Positions 33,981 through 43,207 are shown, numbered from the stretch's first letter. The stretch is 64,000 nt of DNA from Actinomadura spongiicola (GCF_003432485.1 NZ_QVNQ01000011.1:186001-250000), one strand, 5' to 3'. Numbers and translations are program-made. The notes: a model not told the origin generated them from the letters alone.

Positions 33981-34628
33981 TCAGCGGCCGAGGCCGGCGT
34001 CGCGGGCGCGGAGGATCGCCTCCGCGCGGTCGGCGACCTGGAGCTTGGCGAACACGGTCGAGACGTTGTTGCGGACGGTCTTGGGCGACAGGCCGAGCCG
34101 CTCGGCGATCGCCGGGTTCGGCAGGCCCAGCGCGACCAGTTCGAGGACGTCCCGCTCCCGGGCGGTGAGCTGCGGGAACGGTTCGTCGGCGGCGGGCGCG
34201 GCCGCGATCCGCGCGAAGTAGTCCGCCACCCGGCCCGCCAGCGCCGGGCCGAAGATCACCTCGCCGCCGGCCACCGCGGACACCGCCCGCAGGATCTCGT
34301 GCTGGTCGGCGCCCTTCACCAGGTATCCGCGGGCTCCGGCGAGCATCGCGGCGAACACGCTCTCGTCGTCCTCGTGCATGGTCAGCACCAACACCCCGGT
34401 CTCGGGGCGGGCCGCGAGGATCCGGCGGGTGGCGTCCACGCCGCCGAGCCGTGGCATCTGGAGGTCCATGACCACCACGTCCGGGCGCAGCCGGGCCGCC
34501 ATCTCGACGGCCGTCGCCCCGTCCGGCGCGGTCCCGACGATCTCCACCTCGCCGGTGGAGTCCAGCATGAGCCGCAGCCCGTCCCGGTACACGGGATGGT
34601 CGTCGGCGAGCAGCACCCGCGGTGTCAT
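33981..34628 (-). CDS. NarL/LuxR-type response regulator
   Basis: A 215-aa regulator. The receiver has ADDHPVYRDGL and the phospho-acceptor Asp55 in VVVMDLQMPRLGG, with the switch residues VLTMHEDD and Lys in GYLVKGADQ. The LuxR helix-turn-helix is LTARERDVLELVALGLPNPA, ending in KTVRNNVSTVFAKL. The ATG overlaps the kinase stop in an ATGA, so the pair is translationally coupled. Confidence 0.95.
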   Translation of the reverse strand: MTPRVLLADDHPVYRDGLRLMLDSTGEVEIVGTAPDGATAVEMAARLRPDVVVMDLQMPRLGGVDATRRILAARPETGVLVLTMHEDDESVFAAMLAGARGYLVKGADQHEILRAVSAVAGGEVIFGPALAGRVADYFARIAAAPAADEPFPQLTARERDVLELVALGLPNPAIAERLGLSPKTVRNNVSTVFAKLQVADRAEAILRARDAGLGR

Positions 34629-36748
34629 GGCGCGCTCCCGGTCACCGGCAGCGGTTCCCGCTCGGCGACCTCGCGCGGCCCGAACGGCAGGACGGCGCGG
34701 ACGAGCGTCCCGCCGCCCGGCCGGGCCGACACCGCGCACCGCCCGCCGAGTTCCTCGGCCCGCTCCCGCATCCCGACCAGCCCGACGCCGACGAGCGCTC
34801 CCGGCGGGACGCCGCGCCCGTCGTCGGCGACCTCCACCTCCAGCGCGTCCCCGGACGCCTCCAACCGGACGTCGCAGCGCGTCGCCTCCGCGTGCCGCGA
34901 CACGTTCGCCAGGGCCTCCGCGACGATCCGGTACGCGGCCTCCTCGGCCGCGGCCGGGAGCGCCGCGAGTTCGCCCGCGCAGTGGAGCCGCACCCGCATT
35001 GACCGCCCCTGGAACCGTTCCGTGAGCTGCTCCACCGCCCCGACCAGGCCGAACTGGTCCAGGGACGGGGGCCGCAGGTCGTGCACGAGCCGCCGGACGT
35101 CCGACAGCACCACCGACAGGTCCTCGCGGACCGACTCCAGGGTCGCGTCGGCGGCGGCCCCGTCCCGCGGCGCCAGGTTGCGGGCCGCCTCGATCTTCAG
35201 TGCCGCCGCGGCCAGCGACGGGCCCAGGCCGTCGTGCAGGTCGCGGCGCAGCCGCCGCCGCTCCTCGGCGATCCCGGTCACCAGCTGCTCCCGGCTGCGC
35301 TGGAGCTCCTCGGTCAGCGCCGTCGCCCGCGCGGCGGCGGCCGCCTGGCGGACCACGTCCGCGAGGAGGCGCTGGTCGGACGCCGGAAGGCGGGAGCCCG
35401 TGCGCGGCACCAGCGCCAGCCGCCCGATCGCCGCGCCCCGGTACCCGAACGGCAGGACGACCACGTCGTCCCGGGCCGTTCCGTGCTCCACGACGACCGT
35501 CCGGCCGTCCGCGCGGTCCAGCTCGACCCGCACGTACGGGGACCGGAAGGACTCCGCCACCACCCGCGCCACCTCCAGCAGCAACTCGTCCGGGCCCATG
35601 GAGCGCTCAAGCCGGCGTGCCAGTGCCGACACCACGTCGTAGGGTTCCGCGCGCCCCGTCAAGACCCGGTTCACCCACCGTTGCAACCGCAGCCGCAGCG
35701 GCGCGTACAGGACGGCGACCACGCCCGCGCCCGTCACCGCGGCGATCGGCTCGTCGATGAACGTCCCCGCGAGGACGAACACCGCCACGTCGATCCCGAC
35801 CACGACCGCCGCCAGCGCCGCGTACAGGAGCGTCCAGCCGAGCAGCAGGTCGACGTCGTAGAGCCGGTACCGGGCGACCGCGACCAGCACCGCCACAGCG
35901 ATCGCCGCGTGCATGAGGATGAGGGAGATGTCGCCGATCCACCAGTTCAGCGACGGCGAGAGCACCTCCGTCAGCACCATGCCCGAGGCGAACGCGACGA
36001 CGTTGACGACCAGCGCCAGCAGCATCCACCGCAGCTGCGTCCGCCGCACCGGGTCCGACCGGCGGAACCGCACCGTGAACGCGGCGATCGACACCCCGAA
36101 GGACGTGAGGAAGCCCGCGTAGAACATCCAGCCGGACACCGGCCAGATCCCGGCGGGGAGCGGCGGCGTCAGCGGGTCCAGGGGGACGTCCCGCAGGCCG
36201 GGCGCGAGCGGCTCACCCCGCGAGAACACGTCCCACGGCACCATCAGCAGCGCCAGGACCCCGACGAACTGCGCGGTGATCGCCGCCCCCACCGGCCAGC
36301 GCCATCGCCGCGAGGGCAGCCGCCCGTCCGGGAAGAACATCAGCGTCAGCGGCACGATCATGTTGATCATGGGGCCGAAGCGGCCGCCCGCGTACACCGC
36401 GAACGCCGTCAGCGGCAGGTCGCCGTCGTGCTCCAGCACCGACAGCGACGCGTACGCCGCGGCGACCCCGTCCAGGACCGCGATGGACCCGCCCGCCAGC
36501 ATGAGCCAGGTCAGCGGATGCCGCGGCAGCCGCGTCGCGAGGACACCGCCCGCGACCGCCACCGGCAGCCCCGACCCCGACGACCCCCAGTGCGCCCAGT
36601 TCAGCGGGTCCGGCGGTTCGCCGGCGTCCGCCAGCAGGACGTCGAGCCAGACGGTCGCGACGGTCGCCGCGGCGCACAGCACGGCGATCGCGACGGCGGG
36701 CGGCCTCAGGAGCCGCTCGGCCCGAGGCGCCGGGTGAGCGCTCCCCAT
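34625..36748 (-). CDS. Membrane histidine kinase with GAF-like domain
   Basis: A 707-aa kinase. About nine to ten membrane helices occupy residues 15-345. A GAF-like region follows (about 385-480, VSALARRLERSMGPDELLLE to RTGSRLPASDQRLLADVV). The HisKA_3 motif EERRRLRRDLHDGLGPSLAA carries the phospho-histidine, and an HATPase domain has VADDGRGVPPGALVGVGLVGMRERAEELGG. The large helical sensor suggests detection of a membrane signal. It is divergent from the membrane protein at 36950 across 201 bases. Confidence 0.94.
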   Translation of the reverse strand: MGSAHPAPRAERLLRPPAVAIAVLCAAATVATVWLDVLLADAGEPPDPLNWAHWGSSGSGLPVAVAGGVLATRLPRHPLTWLMLAGGSIAVLDGVAAAYASLSVLEHDGDLPLTAFAVYAGGRFGPMINMIVPLTLMFFPDGRLPSRRWRWPVGAAITAQFVGVLALLMVPWDVFSRGEPLAPGLRDVPLDPLTPPLPAGIWPVSGWMFYAGFLTSFGVSIAAFTVRFRRSDPVRRTQLRWMLLALVVNVVAFASGMVLTEVLSPSLNWWIGDISLILMHAAIAVAVLVAVARYRLYDVDLLLGWTLLYAALAAVVVGIDVAVFVLAGTFIDEPIAAVTGAGVVAVLYAPLRLRLQRWVNRVLTGRAEPYDVVSALARRLERSMGPDELLLEVARVVAESFRSPYVRVELDRADGRTVVVEHGTARDDVVVLPFGYRGAAIGRLALVPRTGSRLPASDQRLLADVVRQAAAAARATALTEELQRSREQLVTGIAEERRRLRRDLHDGLGPSLAAAALKIEAARNLAPRDGAAADATLESVREDLSVVLSDVRRLVHDLRPPSLDQFGLVGAVEQLTERFQGRSMRVRLHCAGELAALPAAAEEAAYRIVAEALANVSRHAEATRCDVRLEASGDALEVEVADDGRGVPPGALVGVGLVGMRERAEELGGRCAVSARPGGGTLVRAVLPFGPREVAEREPLPVTGSAP

Positions 36749-36949
36749 CAGGCCAGCTTGACCCGCGCGGCGTCCCGATCACCTGGGTCCGGCGTCCTTG
36801 CAGGCCAGGACAAGGGTCACTGGTGATTCGGGGGTGGGCCGGGGCCGCTCGCGCCGTCCCTGTCACTGGCCGCCCGGGACATCGGGGACGGAACGTCAGG
36901 GTCACCGGCGGCGCGCCCCTGCGCCGCCCGTCACGGGAGAGAGAACCGA

Positions 36950-37621
36950 ATGACCGTGCACATCCGGCCCAGCTCCGTCTATCCGCACGACCCGTCCGAC
37001 CCCGGCCCCGGAGGGCTGCTGCTCCGGACCCGCCTCACCGGCGCCGCGCTCGTCGCCGGCACCACCGCCTGGATCACCGGGCTGCTCATCGCCGGGGACG
37101 ACATCCAGGACGACGTCGTCCCCGTCGAGATCTGGGGCAGCCTGGCGTTCCTGCTGGGCGTGGCGTCCCTGGTCGTCCTGGTGCTGTCCACGAACGCCAC
37201 CGGGAGCCGCAAGGGCCGGTACATCCCCATCGTGGAGCTGGTGCTGCTCGTGCCGGCGATGATCTGGTGCCCGCTCATCGTCGCCTATCCGGACGACACT
37301 CCCGCCTGGGTGATCCCGTTCGACATCTGCTGGCCGCTGTCGATGCTCGGCATGCTCGTCATCGGCATCGCCGTCGCCAGGGTCGGCCGCTTCCGGGGAC
37401 TGCTGCGCTGGCAGGTCCTGCTGTGCGGACTGTGGCTGGTCGTCGCGGGCGCGGGGCAGGCCGCGCTCGGCGACGAGGGCGGCACCTATCCGGGCGCGGC
37501 CTGGCTCGGCATCTCCTACGGCGTCCTCGGCCTGCGGCTCGCGGTGACGCCCCGCATCGTCCTGCCGGCCGCCCCCGCCGCACCCGCCACGCCCGCCGCG
37601 CCCGCCGCGCCCGCGTCCTGA
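36950..37621 (+). CDS. Six-helix membrane protein of unknown function
   Basis: A 223-aa integral membrane protein with six hydrophobic segments (about residues 30-48, 62-80, 94-112, 120-140, 150-170, 178-195). It ends in a Pro/Ala repeat tail (APAAPATPAAPAAPAS). GGGAGAG precedes the ATG. I do not recognise a family. It is divergent from the kinase/regulator pair and could be its target, but no shared site is visible. Confidence 0.75.
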   Translation: MTVHIRPSSVYPHDPSDPGPGGLLLRTRLTGAALVAGTTAWITGLLIAGDDIQDDVVPVEIWGSLAFLLGVASLVVLVLSTNATGSRKGRYIPIVELVLLVPAMIWCPLIVAYPDDTPAWVIPFDICWPLSMLGMLVIGIAVARVGRFRGLLRWQVLLCGLWLVVAGAGQAALGDEGGTYPGAAWLGISYGVLGLRLAVTPRIVLPAAPAAPATPAAPAAPAS

Positions 37622-37644
37622 TCGGCCGGTCGGGCGGCTGAGCC

Positions 37645-37721
37645 CGCCGGTGGGTTGTCTCGAAGGCCGTCCGCCCATGGACGGTCCCTCGACGGGAGCG
37701 GGGGCCCCGAACCCACCGGCG
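37645..37721. other. Large structured inverted repeat
   Basis: CGCCGGTGGGTT (37645-37656) and its exact complement AACCCACCGGCG (37710-37721) close a 53-base interior that holds a second hairpin (CCGTCC/GGACGG) and GGGGGCCCC. It lies 23 bases after the upstream gene stop and 151 bases before the next ATG. It may be a terminator, an RNA element in the next leader, or a small RNA. Confidence 0.5.
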
Positions 37722-37872
37722 ACCAGCCCCGCTCTCCGGCGCTGACCCGGAGGCCGTCCGCCCGAAGGGGTGTCAGGTCATCGAGCCTCCTGGCTGTTTG
37801 TCTGGAAGTGTCATTGGTTGTCGCTCGTTCGATAGACGGCTCGGGAAGCGGCCGTGAGAAGATCATGAACCT

Positions 37873-38469
37873 ATGGAACTGCGGTCGCCGGTGCGGTGGG
37901 TGCGGGCGGCGAGCTTCGCCGCCGCCTGTGCCGTGCTGGCGGCCGGCGGCCATGTCGCGGGTGGTGGACGGCTCGACCGGTCGGCGGTCGGCGTCGGCTT
38001 TCTGGTGATGCTCGCGCTGGCGCTCGCGGCCACCCGCCGGGAGAGGACGATCGCGACGATCCTGCCCGCGGTCGCCGCCGCCCAGGCGGTCCTGCACTTC
38101 TCGCTGTCGCAGGCCGACGGGGGCCATACGGCGGCCGTGCCCGCCGCCGAGGCGTCCGCGGCGATGTCGATGCCGATGCCCGAGCCGCACGGTGGCTCGG
38201 GCGGGCTCGCCATGCTGCTCATGCACGCCGTCGCGGTGCTGGTCACCTCATGGTGGCTGGAGTGCGGCGAGGCCAGGCTGTGCGCGCTGGTGCGCCGGCT
38301 GGCCCGCTGGACGCTGCGGGCGTTCGCCCGGCTACGGCCGGCGCCCGTGTACGGCCCGGCTCGTCCGATTCGGGCGAGGCGCCGGCTCCAGGCCCCGGTG
38401 GACGCCGTCATCCTCCGTTACGCCATGGTCAGGCGCGGGCCTCCGGGGAGCGTGGCCGCTCACGCCTGA
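37873..38469 (+). CDS. Small membrane protein upstream of a PepSY gene
   Basis: A 198-aa protein with four predicted helices (about 10-28, 38-54, 62-80, 112-128). Between helices 3 and 4 a Met/His segment (MSMPMPEPHGGSGG) is seen, a pattern that can bind copper. The tail is basic. The neighbour is a PepSY membrane protein, a combination often found in copper or iron loci, so a metal-related role is plausible but not proven. A terminator-like hairpin separates the two. Confidence 0.7.
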   Translation: MELRSPVRWVRAASFAAACAVLAAGGHVAGGGRLDRSAVGVGFLVMLALALAATRRERTIATILPAVAAAQAVLHFSLSQADGGHTAAVPAAEASAAMSMPMPEPHGGSGGLAMLLMHAVAVLVTSWWLECGEARLCALVRRLARWTLRAFARLRPAPVYGPARPIRARRRLQAPVDAVILRYAMVRRGPPGSVAAHA

Positions 38470-38520
38470 CACCGGGGCCTTCTGGGGCATCGGCGTCGCC
38501 GTTCTCGAGCGGAAACGTCA

Positions 38521-38554
38521 CGGCACCTCAGCCCTCCAGGGCGCGGTGCCGTTT
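38521..38554 (+). terminator. Terminator between the small membrane protein and PepSY genes
   Basis: CGGCACC-TCA-GCCCT-CC-AGGGC-GC-GGTGCCG (38521-38551) forms a two-part stem and is followed by TTT and a C run. It begins 51 bases after the stop. Confidence 0.7.
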
Positions 38555-38636
38555 CCCCCGAAGATCTCCGGTCGGTGCGGTGCTCCCGCCGCATGGCGCG
38601 TGCCGTACCGGCTGGGCGCCATGCCTTGGAGCCCGT

Positions 38637-40139
38637 ATGTCAACGACGTCCGACTCGCCGTCCACGAAACCGGACCGCGACCGTCCCGCCCCTGAACCGG
38701 CCGCCCCTGACCCGGCCGCCCCTGACCCGGCCGCCCATCCCGGCACGACCCGCCGCTCCGCTCGGCGCGAGGTGTGGCCGCTGGTGCGGCGGCTGCACTT
38801 CTACGCGGGCGTGTTCGTCGCGCCCTTCCTGGCCCTGGCCGCCCTGACCGGGCTGGCCTACGCCTTCACCCCGCAGTTCGACGCCGTCGTCTACAGCGAC
38901 GAGCTACGCGTCGACCGGGTGGCCGGTGCGCGCCTGCCGCTGGCCGACCAGGTCCGGGCCGCCATGGCGGTGCAGCCCGGCGCCGTCGCCACCATCGTCC
39001 CCCCGGCCGAGGCGGACGCCTCGACGCAGGTGGTCCTGTCCGTGCCGGGACTGGGCGAGAAGGACCGCACCGTGTACGTCGACCCCTACACCGGTCGCGT
39101 ACTGGGCGTGCACACCACGTGGTCCGGTAGCACGCCGATGACCGCCTGGCTGGACGAACTGCACCGCAGCCTGCACCTCGGCACCCCCGGACGGTTGTAC
39201 TCGGAGACGGCCGCGAGCTGGCTGTGGGTCATCGTGACCGCCGGGGCGCTGATGTGGCTGGGCCGACGCCGCCACTACCGGGGCCGCGGCCCGTCCCTCC
39301 GGGCGTTCCGGTTCGACCGCTCGGCGAAGGGCGTGCGGCGCACGCGGAGCAGGCACGCCGTGACCGGCGCGTGGCTGGCCGGGATTCTGCTGTTCCTGAG
39401 CGCGACCGGCCTGACCTGGTCCGACCATGCCGGAGCCCGGTTCGACACGGCTCAGGAGAAGCTTCGGTCGACCGCGCCCAAGCTCGACACCGCACGGCCC
39501 GGAACCACGCCCGCCCCCGGCGGCGGCGGTGGGCATCACGGCGGCGGAAGCGCTCCATCCGGAACGGCCGACCCGGCCGCCGACGTCGACGCGGTGCTGG
39601 CGACGGCGCGAGGGGCCGGGATGGCCGGCCCGGTCGAGATCAGCACGCCCGAGGACGCCCGCGGCGTGTGGAGCGTGGCGCAGGTCGACAACCGGTGGCC
39701 GGTGCACCGGGACAAGGTCGCCGTCGACGCCTCCACCGGGCGGGTCACCGACCGCGTGACCTGGGCCGAGACACCCTGGCTCGCGAAGCTGTCCTCCCTC
39801 GGCATCCAGTTCCACATGGGTCGGCTGTTCGGCTTGGCGAACCAGATTCTGCTGGGTGCCGCCGCGCTCGGCCTGCTCGGAGTCATCTTCTGGGGCTACC
39901 GGATGTGGTGGCAGCGCCGTCCCACCCGCGCCGACCGCCGCGCGTCCTTCGGACGCCCACCGGCCCGCGGCGCCTGGCGAGACCTTCCGCGTCCCCTTCT
40001 CCTCCTCGGCGTCCCCGCCGTCCTGCTGGTGGGGTGGGCGGTGCCGATGCTGGGGATCACCCTGGTCGCCTTCCTCACGATCGACGGCCTCCTGGGTGCG
40101 TGGCGCCGCCGCCGGACGGCCCCGACCGGCACCGGCTGA
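38637..40139 (+). CDS. PepSY-associated membrane protein (PiuB-like)
   Basis: A 500-aa membrane protein. A Pro/Ala-rich cytosolic N-terminus contains three copies of an APDPA-type repeat. The first helix (LHFYAGVFVAPFLALAALTG) is the PepSY-TM signature. A PepSY domain follows (VDPYTGRVLGVHTTWSGSTP), then a helix pair near residues 200 and 250. A second PepSY region has WPVHRDKVAVDASTGRVTDR, and two to three helices end the protein. A His/Gly stretch (GGGGHHGGGS) lies in the outer loop. Related proteins act in iron-siderophore reduction or metal handling. GGAG lies before the ATG. Confidence 0.88.
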   Translation: MSTTSDSPSTKPDRDRPAPEPAAPDPAAPDPAAHPGTTRRSARREVWPLVRRLHFYAGVFVAPFLALAALTGLAYAFTPQFDAVVYSDELRVDRVAGARLPLADQVRAAMAVQPGAVATIVPPAEADASTQVVLSVPGLGEKDRTVYVDPYTGRVLGVHTTWSGSTPMTAWLDELHRSLHLGTPGRLYSETAASWLWVIVTAGALMWLGRRRHYRGRGPSLRAFRFDRSAKGVRRTRSRHAVTGAWLAGILLFLSATGLTWSDHAGARFDTAQEKLRSTAPKLDTARPGTTPAPGGGGGHHGGGSAPSGTADPAADVDAVLATARGAGMAGPVEISTPEDARGVWSVAQVDNRWPVHRDKVAVDASTGRVTDRVTWAETPWLAKLSSLGIQFHMGRLFGLANQILLGAAALGLLGVIFWGYRMWWQRRPTRADRRASFGRPPARGAWRDLPRPLLLLGVPAVLLVGWAVPMLGITLVAFLTIDGLLGAWRRRRTAPTGTG

Positions 40140-40172
40140 CCGCGCCGGGTCCGGTGGCCACCGAAAGGTTGT

Positions 40173-40207
40173 GTTCGATATTTCGAACGTCAATCCGTAT
40201 TTCGGAT
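40173..40207. promoter_or_regulatory. Predicted IclR operator upstream of the GH114 gene
   Basis: GTTCGATATTTCGAAC (40173-40188) has perfect 6-bp arms around a 4-base centre. It matches the two sites that flank the iclR gene at 50116 and 51049. Four bases on, a second palindrome ATCCG-TATTT-CGGAT (40193-40207) follows. The first site ends 72 bases before the GH114 ATG. Confidence 0.8.
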
Positions 40208-40260
40208 CAATTTCAGGAAAACCATTGACTCGTCTTGATCTGCGACCGACGATCGAGATC

Positions 40261-41280
40261 ATGAGGAGAGCGAGAGGAAATCGACTCAGAACGATCGGTG
40301 CCGTACTGGCGGCCCTGGCCCTGCTGGTCGGGACCATAGGTTCCGTCCAGGCGAAAAGTTCCGCGAAGGCCTCGTCCGCGGCATGGTGGCAGCCGCGCCC
40401 CGGTGAGGCGAAGAACTGGGACTGGCAGATCGACGAGCCGTACAACGTTTCACGAACCCGGACGATGTACGACCTCGACCTCTGGGAGTTGGCCGACGGC
40501 GGGCCCAACTCCTATCTGGAGTATCCGGGACATCCGGAGCTTCCCCGGATTCACGTGGAAGAGGGCGCGCTCGCGGGTAAAGTCGACGAGCTCCACCGCA
40601 AGGGAGCCAAGGTCATCTGTTACCTCGACTCCGGCGCCTACGAGCACGACGAGAACCGTGCGGACCGGCATCTGTTCCCCGGCTTCAAGCCGAATCTGGC
40701 TGACATCCCCGACAATCCGACCCGGCCCGAGCCGGACTCGGTCATCGGGTGGCACACCAACGACGGGCAGTGGCCGGGAGAGCGCTACCTCGACATCCGG
40801 CGGGACTCCTGGCCCAAGTTCGCGCATCTGATCTGGGCGCGGTTCGCGCTCGCCAAGCGCCTCGGCTGCGACGGCGTCGAGCCCGACCAGAACGACATGG
40901 GTCCGAGCTCCGGAAACTCCCCGGGATGGGAAATGACGGACGACGACCAAATCGACTGGTACCTCGAAGTGGCCAGGCAGGCGCACGCGTTGGGCCTGTC
41001 GGTGGGTCTGAAGAACGGTCACGACCTCAACGACCGCACGCGGTTCCCGGAACTCGTGAACGCCTTCGACTGGGCGCTCCCCGAGGAATGCGTTTCGCTC
41101 GAACAGTGCGGCAACCTCAGTCCCTTCATCGCCGCGGGCAAAGCCGTGTTCGCCGTCGACTACACGGTCAATTCACAAACCGACAGGAGGACGTGCCAGA
41201 CGCATGTGAGGTACGACTTCGACGGAATCATCAAGGACGAGCCGCCCACGTCCGCGTACCGTCTGCAATGTAAGCTGTAA
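40261..41280 (+). CDS. Secreted GH114 glycosidase (endo-alpha-1,4-polygalactosaminidase type)
   Basis: A 339-aa exported enzyme. The signal peptide has a basic start (MRRARGNRLR), a core GAVLAALALLVGTIG and a likely cut after VQA near residue 31. The TIM barrel is of the GH114 type: WQWQI-like opening (NWDWQIDEPYN), KVICYLDSGAYEHDENR, GERYLDIRRDSWPKF, LGCDGVEPDQNDMG with the probable acidic catalytic residues, LGLSVGLKNGHDLN and EECVSLEQCGNLSPFI. The family cleaves alpha-1,4-linked polygalactosamine. The gene carries the IclR-type operator shared with the downstream sugar operon. Confidence 0.88.
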   Translation: MRRARGNRLRTIGAVLAALALLVGTIGSVQAKSSAKASSAAWWQPRPGEAKNWDWQIDEPYNVSRTRTMYDLDLWELADGGPNSYLEYPGHPELPRIHVEEGALAGKVDELHRKGAKVICYLDSGAYEHDENRADRHLFPGFKPNLADIPDNPTRPEPDSVIGWHTNDGQWPGERYLDIRRDSWPKFAHLIWARFALAKRLGCDGVEPDQNDMGPSSGNSPGWEMTDDDQIDWYLEVARQAHALGLSVGLKNGHDLNDRTRFPELVNAFDWALPEECVSLEQCGNLSPFIAAGKAVFAVDYTVNSQTDRRTCQTHVRYDFDGIIKDEPPTSAYRLQCKL

Positions 41281-41290
41281 CCCACGGCTC

Positions 41291-41320
41291 GGGGGTGCTG
41301 GGTTTCTGCCCAGCACCCCC
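41291..41320. terminator. Bidirectional terminator between GH114 and SDR genes
   Basis: GGGGGTGCTGGG (41291-41302), loop TTTCTG, and the exact complement (41309-41320). The genes on both sides end towards it. Confidence 0.9.
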
Positions 41321-41354
41321 ATTGTGGTGTCGGTAGGGATTGCGCGGCTGATGT

Positions 41355-42107
41355 CTACATGATGGCGAGTTGGCCGCCGTCGATGACGAGTTCGGCGCCG
41401 TTGACGAAGGACGCGTCGTCGGAGGCGAGGAACGCGTAGGCGGCGGCGACCTCGTCGGGGTGTCCGGCGCGGCCCAGCGGGATGTGCTCGCGTTCGTAGG
41501 CGGCGACGTAGTCCGGGTCGCCGCTCTCGGCCTCGATGGCGGCGTTGAGCGGCGTGCGGATATAGCCGGGGCAGAGGGCGTTGACGCGGATTCCGTACGG
41601 GCCCAGTTCGACGGCCATCGTCTTGGTCAGCAGCAGGACGCCGGCCTTGCTGGCGTTGTAGTGGGCGTAGCCCGCCTCGCCGCCGAGGGCGTTGGTCGAG
41701 GCCATGTTGACGATGGCGCCGCGGGTGCCGGCGGAGCGCATCGAGGCCGCCACGCGCTGGGCGACGAGGAACATCCCGCGCAGGTTGACCGCGAGCACGG
41801 CGTCCCACCGGTCGGTGGCGATGTCCAGGAACGGCTCGCGGTGGGCGATCCCGGCGTTGTTGATCAGAATGTCCACGCCGCCGAGGAACTCCCCCGCCGC
41901 CGCGAGCATCCGCTCGACCGAGGACTCGTCGGACACGTCGCACCGCGCCCCGCCGACCCCGTCGAACTCGTCGAGGGTCTCCTGGACGCCCTCCAGGCCG
42001 CAGACGAAGACGCGGGCCCCCTCGTCCAGGAACCGCCGGGCGGTGGCGTGGCCGATGCCGCTGGTGCCGCCCGTGATCAGAACTCCCCGGTCCCTCAGTC
42101 CGCGCAT
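41355..42107 (-). CDS. Short-chain dehydrogenase/reductase
   Basis: A 250-aa classical SDR, last in the eight-gene operon. Motifs: VLITGGTSGIGHATARRF, INNAGIA, catalytic Ser in NMASTNALGG, YAHYNASKAG with the Tyr/Lys pair, CPGYIRTPLN and the C-terminal SFVNGAELVIDGG. It probably oxidises a sugar or sugar acid with NAD(P). The ATG has AGGAGG 8 bases upstream and lies inside the end of the PLP-enzyme gene (13-base overlap). In the proposed route it would make the aldonolactone. Confidence 0.92.
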   Translation of the reverse strand: MRGLRDRGVLITGGTSGIGHATARRFLDEGARVFVCGLEGVQETLDEFDGVGGARCDVSDESSVERMLAAAGEFLGGVDILINNAGIAHREPFLDIATDRWDAVLAVNLRGMFLVAQRVAASMRSAGTRGAIVNMASTNALGGEAGYAHYNASKAGVLLLTKTMAVELGPYGIRVNALCPGYIRTPLNAAIEAESGDPDYVAAYEREHIPLGRAGHPDEVAAAYAFLASDDASFVNGAELVIDGGQLAIM

Positions 42108-43168
42108 CGGACCGACCTCCTCTTCGCCGTGATCTCCAGTTCGCGTTCGACCCGGCCCCCGCGGACCCCGAACGCGAGGTCGAACAGGTTGCTGACCGGG
42201 CACACATGGTTCGGGATCAGCTCGATCCGGTCGCCGATGGCCGGACCGCCGGTCTCCGGGCCGTGGCCGACGCCGTGCTCCTCGTAGAGCATGTCGAGGC
42301 GGAGCCCGGGACGGCCGACGACGCCGATCGTGCCCGGTGCGCCGTCCGCCGCCAGTGCCTTGGTGCCGGCGTCCACGACGAACCGTCCCGGCACGGGCGT
42401 GGCCACGACCGTCGCCAGCACCCGTGCGGCGCAGGTGTCGTGTGTGGCGACGCCGAGCCCGGCCATCGTCGTGTCGTTGAGGGCGTAGGTTCCGGGACGG
42501 ATCTCGGCGACCTCCGCGGCGGCCGCCTCCCACCGGGCGGTCGGGGTCGCGCCGAGGCTGATCTCCAGGTCGCCGCCGCACAGCCGGACCGTCTCGGCAA
42601 GCTCGGCGACCTCACGTTCGGCGATCTCGCGCAGCTCGGCGGTCGACCGGGCCCGGTAGGAGTGGCCGGCGTGGCTGCACAGGCCGACGACCGTCACCCC
42701 CGGGACCCGGTCGATGTCCGCGACCAGTTCGGCCGACCGCCTGCCGGGCGGACGGCCCAGCCGCCCAAGCCCCGAGTCGACCTCGACCAGGACCTCCACC
42801 GGCTCGCGTCCGGCCATGGCCCCCACGCCCGCGGCGACCTCGGCGGAGTCGAGGCTCACCCGCAGCCGGACGCGCTCCCGCAGCCGCCGCAACCGGGCCA
42901 GGTTGTGCGCGCCCCAGACCGGATAGGCCAGCAAAATGTCGGCGCATCCGGCGTCGGCCATCACCTCGGCCTCGTCGAGCGTGGCGCAGGTGAGCCCGGA
43001 CGCCCCGGCCGCGAGCTGGAGTCCCGCCAGGTACGGCATCTTGTGGCTCTTGATGTGCGGGCGCAGCCGGGTCCCGCCCGCCTCCGCGAGCCGCGCCATC
43101 GCGTCGATGTTGGCCTGGGCCCTGTCCAGGTCCACGATCAGCGCGGGCGTCTGGATTTCCGGCGGCAT
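42095..43168 (-). CDS. D-threonine aldolase/D-serine dehydratase-like PLP enzyme
   Basis: A 357-aa fold type III enzyme. The N-terminal alanine-racemase barrel has the cofactor lysine Lys40 in RPHIKSHKMPYL. The C-terminal domain carries the metal site of the D-serine-dehydratase-like family (IPNHVCPVSNLFD). Relatives deaminate or cleave beta-hydroxy D-amino acids. In a sugar locus the likely substrate is a 2-amino-2-deoxy sugar acid, which has the same amino-hydroxy acid head; this is an inference. It is preceded by the ABC permease (39-base gap). Confidence 0.88.
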   Translation of the reverse strand: MPPEIQTPALIVDLDRAQANIDAMARLAEAGGTRLRPHIKSHKMPYLAGLQLAAGASGLTCATLDEAEVMADAGCADILLAYPVWGAHNLARLRRLRERVRLRVSLDSAEVAAGVGAMAGREPVEVLVEVDSGLGRLGRPPGRRSAELVADIDRVPGVTVVGLCSHAGHSYRARSTAELREIAEREVAELAETVRLCGGDLEISLGATPTARWEAAAAEVAEIRPGTYALNDTTMAGLGVATHDTCAARVLATVVATPVPGRFVVDAGTKALAADGAPGTIGVVGRPGLRLDMLYEEHGVGHGPETGGPAIGDRIELIPNHVCPVSNLFDLAFGVRGGRVERELEITAKRRSVRCAD

Positions 43169-43207
43169 CGTCGAGTTCCCTTCGTCGCGCGAACGCCCGG
43201 CGCCGCG

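Noticed and set aside
37896..40139. A 747-codon plus-strand frame running into the PepSY gene
   Set aside because: The first 247 codons overlap the small membrane-protein gene in another frame; the PepSY protein has GGAG and ATG at 38637.
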